This document shows, piece by piece, positions 55,487-63,698 of a stretch of DNA of 64,000 bases (position 1 is its first letter; every line of letters begins with the position of its first letter). Position numbers and translations under genes: made by a program. This DNA is from SBAX01 sp964646605. Lineage in GTDB: Bacteria > Planctomycetota > Phycisphaerae > UBA1845. The DNA is taken from NCBI GenBank assembly GCA_964646605.1, contig CAZYEX010000038.1, positions 14,904-78,903 of the forward strand, read 5' to 3'. The notes below the pieces were generated by a model. It worked only from the letters and a program-made list of their open reading frames with translations. It searched no databases and had not been told where the DNA came from.

Positions 55487-56578
55487 ATGGTTTGGCGCAT
55501 GAACGTTTCCAACAGTACGCCCTATTCCGTCGCCACCATGCTCTGGGAGGATCCCACGGGGCAGGCGACGCTCACGGTCATCGTCAAGGGTACGTTCGAG
55601 ATCGACGCCCTCGGCGGTGCGGCGCGACTGGCCTCGAAGCAGCTCGAGGTGCTGACGACCGACGAGGCCTACGGCAACGGTCATGGCCGGTCGGTCCGTT
55701 TCGAGTCGGACATGGCTCCGTTCAAGCCCAAGGCCGACATCGTGCTGGTGGGACGAGCCCACGCCCCCTACTCCCGCCCGGTCACGGAGTTGGATGTCAC
55801 CCTGAAGGTAGGCCGACTCACCAAGACCCTCCGTGTTTTCGGAGACCGCAAGTGGAGCTTCCCGTCGAAGCTCGCGTTGATTCCAGAAGTGGTCGGGCCC
55901 GTACCTTTTGAGACCATGGAACTGACCTACGAACGGGCGTTCGGCGGCATCAATGACGAATCTGCGCATTTTTCTGCGGAGAACCCCGTCGGTTGCGGAC
56001 TGATCGGCAAAAAGATGCAGGCCGCCGTTCACGGTCGCCCCTTGCCCAACGTAGAAGATCCCACCAACCTGATTCGGTCCTGGGATTCGCGGCCTCGCCC
56101 CGTGGGGCTCGGTTTCTACGGTCGCGGGTGGATCCCACGGGTGCGCTTCGCGGGCACGTATGACGAGGCGTTCCAGAAGCAGCGCGACCGGGCGCTCCCC
56201 GCCGACTTTTCCTGCCATTTCTTCAACGCCGCGCACCCCGACCTACAAGTCGAGGGCTATCTCCAGGGCGACGAGGAAGTCGAGCTTCGTCACCTCACCC
56301 CGGAACCCCACGTGCGTTTCCAACTCCCGGGAATCAGGCCTAGGATCGTGGTCACGAAATGGACATCCCCGCCGGATGAATGGGTAGAACAGAACACAAG
56401 CGAGGATCGTGTAGTCGGCATCGACGACGTCCCGACGACGGACGAGCCTGTGCCGGCCGTCTTGGATACACTTGTGCTGGTCCCCGACGATCGGATAGTC
56501 TACGAGGTTTTTCGCGGAGTCTGCCGGCTCGGGAGCCTGGACTCGCTGGAGGTAGCCCGGATTACGGTGACTGACTGA
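55487..56578 (+). CDS. DUF2169 family T6SS adaptor-like protein
   Basis: This 363-residue protein has MNVSNSTPYSVATMLWEDP, FAG-like PFKPKADIVLVGRAHAP, KVGRLTKTLRVFGDRKW and LTYERAFGG, all matching DUF2169. The family lies beside PAAR and effector genes and is thought to help load effectors. The start is between ATG 55487 and ATG 55499; I use the first. It has 17 bases to the pentapeptide gene. No signal peptide, so it is cytoplasmic. Confidence 0.85.
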   Translation: MVWRMNVSNSTPYSVATMLWEDPTGQATLTVIVKGTFEIDALGGAARLASKQLEVLTTDEAYGNGHGRSVRFESDMAPFKPKADIVLVGRAHAPYSRPVTELDVTLKVGRLTKTLRVFGDRKWSFPSKLALIPEVVGPVPFETMELTYERAFGGINDESAHFSAENPVGCGLIGKKMQAAVHGRPLPNVEDPTNLIRSWDSRPRPVGLGFYGRGWIPRVRFAGTYDEAFQKQRDRALPADFSCHFFNAAHPDLQVEGYLQGDEEVELRHLTPEPHVRFQLPGIRPRIVVTKWTSPPDEWVEQNTSEDRVVGIDDVPTTDEPVPAVLDTLVLVPDDRIVYEVFRGVCRLGSLDSLEVARITVTD

Positions 56579-56626
56579 GCGCCCCGGGCAGCAGCCCATT
56601 CCGGTTAGTCAGCTGAGGAGACGAGT

Positions 56627-56965
56627 ATGTCGCAGGGTGATCTTGACGGGCTCACCGGCGCCTTTGCGGACAAGGTGCGGAACGTGCTTACGTGTTTGCA
56701 GGGCAAGGGTTGGAGGCCGAGGGTCGCTTCGGGGCTCCGATCCCGCGAGGAACAGGCGGAGAAGGTGCGGCTGGGCTACTCGCAAACCATGGACAGCCGT
56801 CACCTGACCGGCAACGCCGCGGACATCATCGACCGTGGCCTGGCCTGGACTATCGGAAAGGACCATCAGTACTGGAAGGACCTTTCCACCTGCGCCAAGG
56901 CCGAAGACCTCACCTGGGGCGGCGACTGGTCCATGGCCGACGTCGCCCATGTGGAGTTGAAATAG
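56627..56965 (+). CDS. M15-type peptidoglycan peptidase, candidate T6SS effector
   Basis: This 112-residue protein has SRHLTGNAAD (residues 57-66), matching the SxHxxGxAxD zinc motif of family M15 (VanY/endolysin type), with H59 and D66 as ligands. WGGDWSMADVAHVEL supplies the third ligand H108. The fold would cleave peptide stems of the cell wall. It lies in the cargo block after PAAR/Rhs/DUF2169, with no signal peptide, so delivery by the T6SS is inferred. No obvious immunity gene follows. A truncated second copy is at 57597-57740. Confidence 0.8.
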   Translation: MSQGDLDGLTGAFADKVRNVLTCLQGKGWRPRVASGLRSREEQAEKVRLGYSQTMDSRHLTGNAADIIDRGLAWTIGKDHQYWKDLSTCAKAEDLTWGGDWSMADVAHVELK

Positions 56966-57017
56966 CGGCAAGACCGCGAATCCCTGAGGCGAAGAGGCGT
57001 CCGCGCGGAGGCACCCT

Positions 57018-57578
57018 GTGTCGTTGACGATCACGATTACGCTCAATGAGGCGACGTACCACGACGTGCCGCAGGCCGAGGTCGAGGAGAAGGCCCGCTC
57101 GGTGGGGCATCCCGACGCGGCCCAGGCCATTGCCATCACCATCCCCCGCATTCGCAACACCACGACGGAGCTGAGCTTCGAACAACGTCGTGCCCCCGGC
57201 GGCGGAGTCGAATTCCGGTTTGAAAAGGGCACGCTCCCGCTTACCCTGATTCAGAACGTCTATTTCTCGTCATCCCTCAACGATTGCGAGCGGCGCATCT
57301 GGCGCGTTCACGAAGACCTTCACGTCCACGACAACCGCGGCGTGATGGGGCAGATGGAGGCAGCCCTGCGGGCCGACCCGCAGTTCAAGGAAATCCTGAT
57401 TGACCGTCCGTGGTATCCCAGAGACCAGTTTGGGGCCGTCCAGGGCCGCATCAACGGGCGCATCGGTGCGATCTTTCTCGCTCGGACCGCCGATGCCGTG
57501 CAATTGCGCGACACGGCTACCGAGTATCAAAGTGTATGGCGGCGCGCGGCGGCCTGCCGTCCGACTGGGAATCCCTGA
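57018..57578 (+). CDS. Putative zinc metalloprotease (HExxH protein)
   Basis: This 186-residue protein carries HEDLHVHD (residues 98-105). HEDLH is an HExxH motif with H98, E99 and H102 as zinc ligands and base. A third ligand is not obvious (H104 or D105 are possible). GTG at 57018 is the start, with GGAGG 6 bases upstream. It has no signal peptide and is in the T6SS cargo block between two M15-type copies, so it may be an effector or accessory. No named family is recognised; the call rests on one motif. Confidence 0.5.
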   Translation: MSLTITITLNEATYHDVPQAEVEEKARSVGHPDAAQAIAITIPRIRNTTTELSFEQRRAPGGGVEFRFEKGTLPLTLIQNVYFSSSLNDCERRIWRVHEDLHVHDNRGVMGQMEAALRADPQFKEILIDRPWYPRDQFGAVQGRINGRIGAIFLARTADAVQLRDTATEYQSVWRRAAACRPTGNP

Positions 57579-57596
57579 TGAAACGAGGGACCTCGG

Positions 57597-57740
57597 ATGG
57601 CCGGTGACAACCTCGAAGGCCTATGCGAAGAGTTCCATCACAAGGTCCACTTCGTTTTGGATTGCCTTCGCGGCAAGGGTTGGCAGCCGCGAGTGGCCCA
57701 TTCCGGAAAACTACGCTATGCTGGGCAGCTTCGAGTGTAG
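57597..57740 (+). pseudogene. Truncated second copy of the M15-type peptidase gene
   Basis: A 47-codon frame. Its first 34 residues match the intact M15 protein at 19 positions, sharing LxGL, KVxxVLxCLxGKGW and PRVA. The frame then diverges (HSGKLRYAGQLRV) and stops before any zinc motif. I looked at the other frames to base 57854 and saw no SxHxxGxAxD continuation, so it is a remnant rather than a single frameshift. It suggests duplication and decay of cargo genes. Confidence 0.7.
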
Positions 57741-57854
57741 GATCGTCCGTGGCAGTTCCACGGCGATCCGCGCCTGCGCCGCGTGCGTTCGCCGCTGCAC
57801 CAAGGTCATGGACCGCGTTCGGGCGTCAGTTCCCAACAGTTTTGGAGGTCGGTG

Positions 57855-59618
57855 ATGGCGGATGAAGCGTCAGGCGCAATTTGGTCCAAACCTGTTTTCC
57901 GTTTCCTCGCGGTCGCGGATTTCTGTGGAACGGGTTCGCCGCCCGATGGCTGGCCGCTGCGGATCGAAAAAACGACCTTCGAGGAGGTCCTCGCCCGGTT
58001 CGCCCCCGGCGTTCAGCTATCGGCGCCGGACTGTTTGACCGGCGGGCGAAAGCCGTTGGACTTCCCTCTTTCGTTCCGCACAATGGCCGACTTCCAACCC
58101 CTGCCGATTCTCGAACGAGCCGAGGCCACGCGACCGTACCTCGCCGCCTGCCGCGTCCTTCGTTCCGTCGCCCGTCGGGAAGCGAGCGTCGCGGACGCCT
58201 TGGCGCGGCTGCGTAACGAGCAGGTCGGCGGGGCGCTGCTCCAAACCATCGAAGGCGAATTGAAAAAGAGTGTCGCCGACTCGTCACCCGGGAAAGGACC
58301 ATCGGCCGGCGGCGGCGACGTCCTCGCATCGGTGGGCATGGCCGGCGCACCCGCCGACGCCTCCGGCGGACTGCTTCAGTCGCTCCTTGCGGACCTTGAT
58401 ATCCCTCAACACGCGGTTTCCGATCGCACCGAGAGCGCCGCCGCCGCGCGACTCCTTGGTGATTTGTGCGATCGCCTGCACCGTCAGCTTGACGCCATTT
58501 TGCACGCCCCGGCGTTCCAATCGCTGGAAAGCGCGTGGCGGGGATTGCAGTTGCTCGTCACGCGCACCGATTTCCAGAACTGTCCGATCGAACTTTGGGT
58601 TTGTCCGTCGAATCGGGACGACCTGCCCGCGGCCATGACCCAGGGGTTCACCACGCTGCGCCAAACCGCCAGCGATGAGGGTTTGGTCGCCGCCCTGGTC
58701 GACTTTTCGTTTGACCAGTCCGCCGAGGACATCGGCTTCCTGGCTCTGCTCTCCGCCCTGGGCGAGGATTATTACTGCCTCGTCGCGGCCCAGGCCTCGG
58801 CCAACCTTCTCGGCGGCGCTTCCCAGGAGTATGCCGACCTGCCCGCATCCCTGCGCCAACGCTTCGACGCCCCCGACCTGATCGCCTGGCGGGAGTTCTG
58901 CCGCTCGGACGCTGCCAGCCACTTGGCACTGGTCGTCCCGGAGGTCTTGGGCCGCGGGGCCTATGGACCCAAAACCACCCCCGTGGCGGACATCGCCTAC
59001 CAGGAGAAGAACGGCGCCTTGTGGGTCCGCGGAGTGTGGGCCCTGGGCGCGGGACTCGTACAAAGCATCTCCAAGACCGGCTGGTGCCTCTCGTTCACCG
59101 GTCAACCGCAGGGACGCGTCGACGGTCTGCCAACCACCGGGCGGACGGTCGGAAGTCGTACCGTCCACTCCGCGGCTCGCGCCGTCTGGACCGACGAACA
59201 GCGAACCGAATTGGCCCGTGCCGGATTGGTCGTGCTGGAGGGACAGCCCAATCAGACCCATGTGACGATCGTCTCCGCCCCGACTTTGTACGAACCCGCC
59301 GCGCAGCCCAACGCCGAAGCCACTCGCGAAGCACGGCTCTACGCAACGGTCCCCTTTCGGCTCTTCGGCAACCTCCTGGCCCAACGGCTTCGGAATGTGC
59401 AGGGAACCCTCACGCCCGCCATGACGCCGGAGGACAGCGCTCAAAGGGTCGGCGAGGCGATCGCTTCTTTGTTCGAGCGCCCCGATGGCGTGCGCGTCGC
59501 CGTCCAGTCGCCCCAAGCCGCCGGGCAGCGACCGAGCCTAGCCATCTCCGTCCGCCCCCCTTTCGCGATCCTCGGCCGCGAACCGGAACTCGACTTGTCG
59601 TTTGAACTGCCGGGGTAA
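57855..59618 (+). CDS. TssB-TssC fused sheath-like protein
   Basis: This 587-residue protein joins both sheath families. Residues about 10-80 align with TssB: FRFLAVADF (RMLVTGDF), RIEKTTFEEVLARF (RVDKGTFNSVMAEM) and PLSFRTMADFQP (KLRFRGRDDFRP). Residues from about 215 align with TssC: ILHAPAFQSLESAWRGL versus the real TssC ILHHEKFQSLESTWRGL, and later FRLFGNLLAQRLRN. A 60-residue linker rich in Gly and Ala separates them. GGAGG stands 6 bases before the ATG at 57855. The separate tssB and tssC genes (37813-39878) are intact, so this is a second, divergent copy at the far end of the cluster. It may modulate or cap the sheath. Confidence 0.8.
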   Translation: MADEASGAIWSKPVFRFLAVADFCGTGSPPDGWPLRIEKTTFEEVLARFAPGVQLSAPDCLTGGRKPLDFPLSFRTMADFQPLPILERAEATRPYLAACRVLRSVARREASVADALARLRNEQVGGALLQTIEGELKKSVADSSPGKGPSAGGGDVLASVGMAGAPADASGGLLQSLLADLDIPQHAVSDRTESAAAARLLGDLCDRLHRQLDAILHAPAFQSLESAWRGLQLLVTRTDFQNCPIELWVCPSNRDDLPAAMTQGFTTLRQTASDEGLVAALVDFSFDQSAEDIGFLALLSALGEDYYCLVAAQASANLLGGASQEYADLPASLRQRFDAPDLIAWREFCRSDAASHLALVVPEVLGRGAYGPKTTPVADIAYQEKNGALWVRGVWALGAGLVQSISKTGWCLSFTGQPQGRVDGLPTTGRTVGSRTVHSAARAVWTDEQRTELARAGLVVLEGQPNQTHVTIVSAPTLYEPAAQPNAEATREARLYATVPFRLFGNLLAQRLRNVQGTLTPAMTPEDSAQRVGEAIASLFERPDGVRVAVQSPQAAGQRPSLAISVRPPFAILGREPELDLSFELPG

Positions 59619-59713
59619 CCTCGAGCGTCGGCGGTGTGGCTGCCCACAACAGTCACGCCCCTTCAATCCTGTGAATTGTGGACCACCCGCTCCAACGGTC
59701 ATAATCCCCGGCG

Positions 59714-62686
59714 ATGGACGAGGCGCTCAAACAACGACTGGCCGACTTCGCCGACTGGACGGAGGCACACATCACCGGCGACGAAAAGGGTCAAGCCCAG
59801 ATTTTTCTCGATCGATTGTTTCAGGCCCTCGGGCACAAGGGATGCCTTGAGGTCGGAGGGACGCCGGAGTTTCGCGTCAGGAAAGGGCGCGACGCTGGCG
59901 GGGGCGTCGCCTTCGCCGATTACGTCTGGAAGCCCTACGTCCTCATCGAGATGAAGAAACGCGGCGAGGACCTCACGCGCCATTACCGACAAGCGCTTGA
60001 TTACTGGACGCAACTCGTTCCCGGTCGGCCGCGCTACACCGTGCTGTGCAATTTCGACGAGTTCTGGGTTTATGACTTCGAGACCCAAATGGACGAACCG
60101 GTTGATCGCCTCCCGCTCACGGAACTGGCGACTCGCTACGGCCCGCTCGCTTTTCTTTTCCCGTCTCATGATCGGCCGGTCTTCGGCAACGACCAGGAAG
60201 AACTCACCAGAAAGGCCGCCGACCTCCTCGCCGTTTGCTTCAACAAGCTTATCAATCGCAAAGTCCCGCGTGACATTGCCCAGCGATTCACGCTTCAGAT
60301 GCTGGTAGCGTTCTTCGCCGAGGATATCGGCTTGCTCGAAAGATATTTCGTCACTCGTCTCCTCGGAGACTGCAAATCGAAGACCGACAGCTACCACCTT
60401 CTGGGCGGACTCTTCGAGGCGATGAACTCGCCGGATCGGGCGAAAGGAGGGCGCTACAAGGGCGTTGATTACTTCAACGGCGGTCTGTTCGCCCAGCCCA
60501 CACGCATAGAATTGTACGAGGACGAGCTCAACCAGCTTCGCCAAGCCGCCAAGTCCGATTGGTCCAAGGTGCGGCCTGAAATCTTCGGCACTCTCCTTGA
60601 GCATTCGCTTGAGAAGGAAGAGCGCCATGCGTACGGCGGGCACTTCACTCATCCCACGGACATCATGAAGATCGTAGGGCCCACGATTGTCGAACCGTGG
60701 CGTAGCCTCATTGAAAACGCCACCACCCTGACCGAACTCGAAAAGCTGCGTCAGCGGATGCAAACGTACCGCGTGCTTGACCCGGCCTGCGGATCAGGAA
60801 ATTTCCTGTACATCGCCTACCGCGAGCTGAAACGGGTTGAGGCGCGACTTTTCGAACGAATTGATGAACGCAAGAAGGTTGAGAAAGGCCAACGGCAGAT
60901 CGGCTTTGTCACGGCCGCGCAGTTCTTCGGCATGGACATTAACCCCTTCGCCGTGGAAATCGCCAAGGTCACCATGATGGTTGCCCGTAAGCTGGCCATC
61001 GATGAGCTGCACGTCCATGAACCCCCTTTGCCGTTAGACAACTTGGACGACAATTTCGTTGCTGGCGATGCACTCATCACCCCGTTTCGAAACGGAGAGC
61101 CGTTTCCGACGATGCTGTTCACGGAACTCGACGAAGACCCTTGGGCCGTCGGTCGCATTGTTCCCGCGGTATGGCCCAAGGCCGACGTCATCATTGGAAA
61201 CCCGCCTTTTCTCGGCGCCAAACGGCTGAAACCTGAGCGCGGGGCGGATTATGTGAACGCGGTGCGTCGGACGTTTCCTGATGTTCCCGGGATGGCCGAC
61301 TACTGCGTGTATTGGCTCCGTTTGGCCCACGATCACTTGCCCACATGCACTGCCGATGATCCCATCGTGGGTCGGGCAGGTCTGGTTGGGACGCAGAACA
61401 TCCGTAACAACAAGTCGCGCGAAGGCGGGCTCGACCACATCGTCAAGACAGGGACGATCGTCGAGGCCGTTGAAAATCAACCCTGGTCCGGCGAGGCGAA
61501 TGTTCACGTTTCGATCGTCAACTGGGTCAAGACGAAGAACCGGAAACTTCTGCCCAAAAAGCGCCGCCTTTGGCACAAGGTTGATCCGCCGCTCGAACGA
61601 GCCCGAATCGGCAAGCGCGGGGAAGGCCCGGCCGCGAAGGAGTACGAACTCGCGGCGCGCGAGTGCGGGTCTATCAACTCCGCGTTGTCGGATCAGGTGA
61701 CCGTCTCTCTTTCATCCGAGCTCAGATGCAACATGACCCCACAGTGTTGCTTCCAAGGCGTTGTCACCGGGTATCCGGGGTTCGTAACGTCCCTTGCCCA
61801 ACGCGAAAAGTGGTTGAAGAAGAAAAGGACCTATTCGGAGGTCGTCAGGCCGTATCTCATCGGGCGCGATCTCGTTTCGGGGGACGGACGGCCTTCGCGT
61901 GCCGTGATCGACTTCGGAAGCCTGACGATTCTTGACGCTGCTGGATTCGATCTGGCGTTCAAGCAGGTACAGCAAGAGGTGCTTCCTGCGGTCAGCGAAA
62001 CCCACAGGCGCGTCGGCGGGGGCGACATGGAAAAAGCGAGACGGGACCACCTCGACCGTTGGTGGCAGTTTTGGAACGTCCGGGTCGCGATGCGTAAGTC
62101 CATTGCCAAGATCAAGCGGTTTATCGTCTGCTCGCGCGTAACGAAGAGACCCGTTTTTTGTTTCATCCATTCTGCCATTGTTCCGGACAACGCGCTGCAG
62201 GCGTTTGCATTCGACGACGATTATAGCTTTGGGGTTTTGCAATCAAACGCGCACTGGCAGTGGTTTGTAGCGAAGTGCTCAAAACTAAAATCGGATTTCA
62301 GGTATGGGGAAGGTGTGTGGAATACGTTCCCCTGGCCGCAGAGGCCGACGGCGAAGCGAGTTCGTGCTGTCGCCGAAGCAGGGCGGGAGGTTCGGCGGGT
62401 GCGAGCAAAGGCGCTGAGCAAGATCGAGGGCGGGTTGCGGGCCGTTTACCGGAACCTCGAGATCCTCGGTGGAAACCCGCTCAAGGACGCCCACGCCACC
62501 CTCGACGCCGCAGTTCTTGACTCCTACAGTTTTTCACAGGACGGCGACCTATTGACGCAACTGCTGGACCTGAACCTGGACGTGGCCAGGCGCATCGAGC
62601 GCGGCGATCCCGTGACCGCGCCCGGCGTACCGGAGGAGTATCCGAATCGGAGAGACTTGGTGTCCGAGGATTGCATAACGCCCTAG
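59714..62686 (+). CDS. Single-chain restriction enzyme/DNA methyltransferase (MmeI-like, type IIL)
   Basis: This 990-residue protein has an N-terminal nuclease site D69-x9-E79-M-K81 (PD-(D/E)xK type). The methyltransferase motif I is DPACGSGNF (D356) and motif IV NPPF (N496), as in gamma-class adenine methyltransferases. A target-recognition domain follows (about 650-860). Order and length match the MmeI family (about 920-1000), in which one chain both cuts and methylates. No separate partner is needed, and none is next to it. It lies 95 bases after the sheath-fusion gene, outside the T6SS set, and its C-terminal tail is duplicated downstream. Confidence 0.88.
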   Translation: MDEALKQRLADFADWTEAHITGDEKGQAQIFLDRLFQALGHKGCLEVGGTPEFRVRKGRDAGGGVAFADYVWKPYVLIEMKKRGEDLTRHYRQALDYWTQLVPGRPRYTVLCNFDEFWVYDFETQMDEPVDRLPLTELATRYGPLAFLFPSHDRPVFGNDQEELTRKAADLLAVCFNKLINRKVPRDIAQRFTLQMLVAFFAEDIGLLERYFVTRLLGDCKSKTDSYHLLGGLFEAMNSPDRAKGGRYKGVDYFNGGLFAQPTRIELYEDELNQLRQAAKSDWSKVRPEIFGTLLEHSLEKEERHAYGGHFTHPTDIMKIVGPTIVEPWRSLIENATTLTELEKLRQRMQTYRVLDPACGSGNFLYIAYRELKRVEARLFERIDERKKVEKGQRQIGFVTAAQFFGMDINPFAVEIAKVTMMVARKLAIDELHVHEPPLPLDNLDDNFVAGDALITPFRNGEPFPTMLFTELDEDPWAVGRIVPAVWPKADVIIGNPPFLGAKRLKPERGADYVNAVRRTFPDVPGMADYCVYWLRLAHDHLPTCTADDPIVGRAGLVGTQNIRNNKSREGGLDHIVKTGTIVEAVENQPWSGEANVHVSIVNWVKTKNRKLLPKKRRLWHKVDPPLERARIGKRGEGPAAKEYELAARECGSINSALSDQVTVSLSSELRCNMTPQCCFQGVVTGYPGFVTSLAQREKWLKKKRTYSEVVRPYLIGRDLVSGDGRPSRAVIDFGSLTILDAAGFDLAFKQVQQEVLPAVSETHRRVGGGDMEKARRDHLDRWWQFWNVRVAMRKSIAKIKRFIVCSRVTKRPVFCFIHSAIVPDNALQAFAFDDDYSFGVLQSNAHWQWFVAKCSKLKSDFRYGEGVWNTFPWPQRPTAKRVRAVAEAGREVRRVRAKALSKIEGGLRAVYRNLEILGGNPLKDAHATLDAAVLDSYSFSQDGDLLTQLLDLNLDVARRIERGDPVTAPGVPEEYPNRRDLVSEDCITP

Positions 62687-62706
62687 ATTTTTACCTGGAG
62701 GTGTCG

Positions 62707-63198
62707 ATGTCACGCAAGACGGGAACGCAAACACCAAAGACTGTGAAGGCTTGGAAGAATCTCGATATTCTTTGGAACAAACTAGTGCCCGAGCGCCTTG
62801 GAACGGGATGCGGGGTTCTCTTAATTGGTCCCTATGTGCAGGGTGAGGAAAAAGCATTATCGCTTGCCAATGAGAAATCGGGCAACGTGCTCGTGGTGCG
62901 TCCTGAGGATGCCCGGCCCGATTCTCTGGTTAATCTGACTAAGGAATGGCTGGGGCGAAAGAGCACGCTCTTTGAGAAATTGGAACCACCGGTCCTTGTA
63001 ACTCTCGAGCTCGATCGGCATGGCGATCGCGTGCATGGGTTTCTGAAACACGACATGGAGACCGCGCACAAGACTTGGCTTTGCATCGCAACCTGTGAAG
63101 ATGTCCGCTCAATTCCCGGCTGGTGCAGCAGTATGTTCCTTCAGGTGCGGGGGCTATACAGGTCTCCGAACAAGAGAAAGTCACGAATTGTCGATTGA
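62707..63198 (+). CDS. Hypothetical protein next to the restriction-methylation gene
   Basis: This 163-residue soluble protein has GCGVLLIGPYVQGEEKALS, then alternating strands and helices (VLVVRPEDAR, PPVLVTLELDRHG, TWLCIATCEDV), like a Rossmann or AAA+-like fold without a clear P-loop. The start at 62707 has GGAGG 5 bases upstream, better than an in-frame ATG at 62671. It lies 20 bases after the methyltransferase and overlaps a leftover methyltransferase tail (63191-63286). Function unknown; perhaps it arrived by insertion. Confidence 0.5.
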   Translation: MSRKTGTQTPKTVKAWKNLDILWNKLVPERLGTGCGVLLIGPYVQGEEKALSLANEKSGNVLVVRPEDARPDSLVNLTKEWLGRKSTLFEKLEPPVLVTLELDRHGDRVHGFLKHDMETAHKTWLCIATCEDVRSIPGWCSSMFLQVRGLYRSPNKRKSRIVD

Positions 63199-63286
63199 GC
63201 GCGGAGAGTGCGTGATCGCCCCCGGCGTGCCTCCCGATTGCCCCAACCCGCGTGAGTTCCTCACCGGCGACTGTATCCGCCCCTGA
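63191..63286 (+). pseudogene. Orphan copy of the MmeI-like C-terminal tail
   Basis: A frame of 31 codons plus stop, with the pattern SIERGECVIAPGVPPDCPN to DCIRP. It matches the true tail of the 59714-62686 gene (RIERGDPVTAPGVPEEYPN to DCITP) at 17 of 31 positions, including both Pro-Asn and the final D-C-I-x-P. No start or preceding methyltransferase is present. It is the 3' remnant of a second such gene. Confidence 0.75.
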
Positions 63287-63698
63287 TCGAAGCGCCGCGC
63301 TTCGATTCGCAGCAGTGCGCGCCCCGCGGAGCGCCCGTCACGCAATCGAATCGAGAACCGCCCACCTCCGGTAGGAGCGCAGATTGCCCGCCGCTTTGCG
63401 GGCGCTGTCGGACGTGCGAAGACCGCCTAAACGGCAGCGTCCGGGACCGATGCCTCCGCTTCCATCGACTGCCCTTGCAAGGGGGCCGGGGGTCATGCTA
63501 GGGTACGATCCTTGGCGCGGGACGGTGCGGGTGGATTCGCGGTCGATTGCAGCGTCCCTTGCAAAAATAGGCGTTTTTAGCTAAGGCGTGCGTCGCGGTC
63601 GGTCGTCGTGGGCCGCTACGCTGGGCGTGCCGCTCAGTCGGTCGTCAGATACCCTGAACAGTCGGCGACGATGGTCTCTTTTGCGAGGTGAATTCACC
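63287..63698. other. Non-coding interval before hppA
   Basis: No gene is seen. A short GC stem (GCCCGC at 63386-63391 with GCGGGC at 63398-63403) lacks a T-run. A promoter-like pair at 63475-63504 is listed separately. GAGGTG stands 8 bases before the GTG start at 63699. Confidence 0.45.
63475..63504 (+). promoter_or_regulatory. Candidate promoter for hppA
   Basis: TTGCAA (63475-63480) lies 18 bases before TAGGGT (63499-63504), which is preceded by TG at the extended -10 position (TGCTAGGGT). The -10 is weak by itself. It would leave a leader of about 190 bases. Confidence 0.35.

Noticed and set aside
57741..57854. Frameshifted continuation of the truncated M15 copy
   Set aside because: All three frames were read by eye; none gives the zinc motif, so the copy is called truncated rather than frameshifted.
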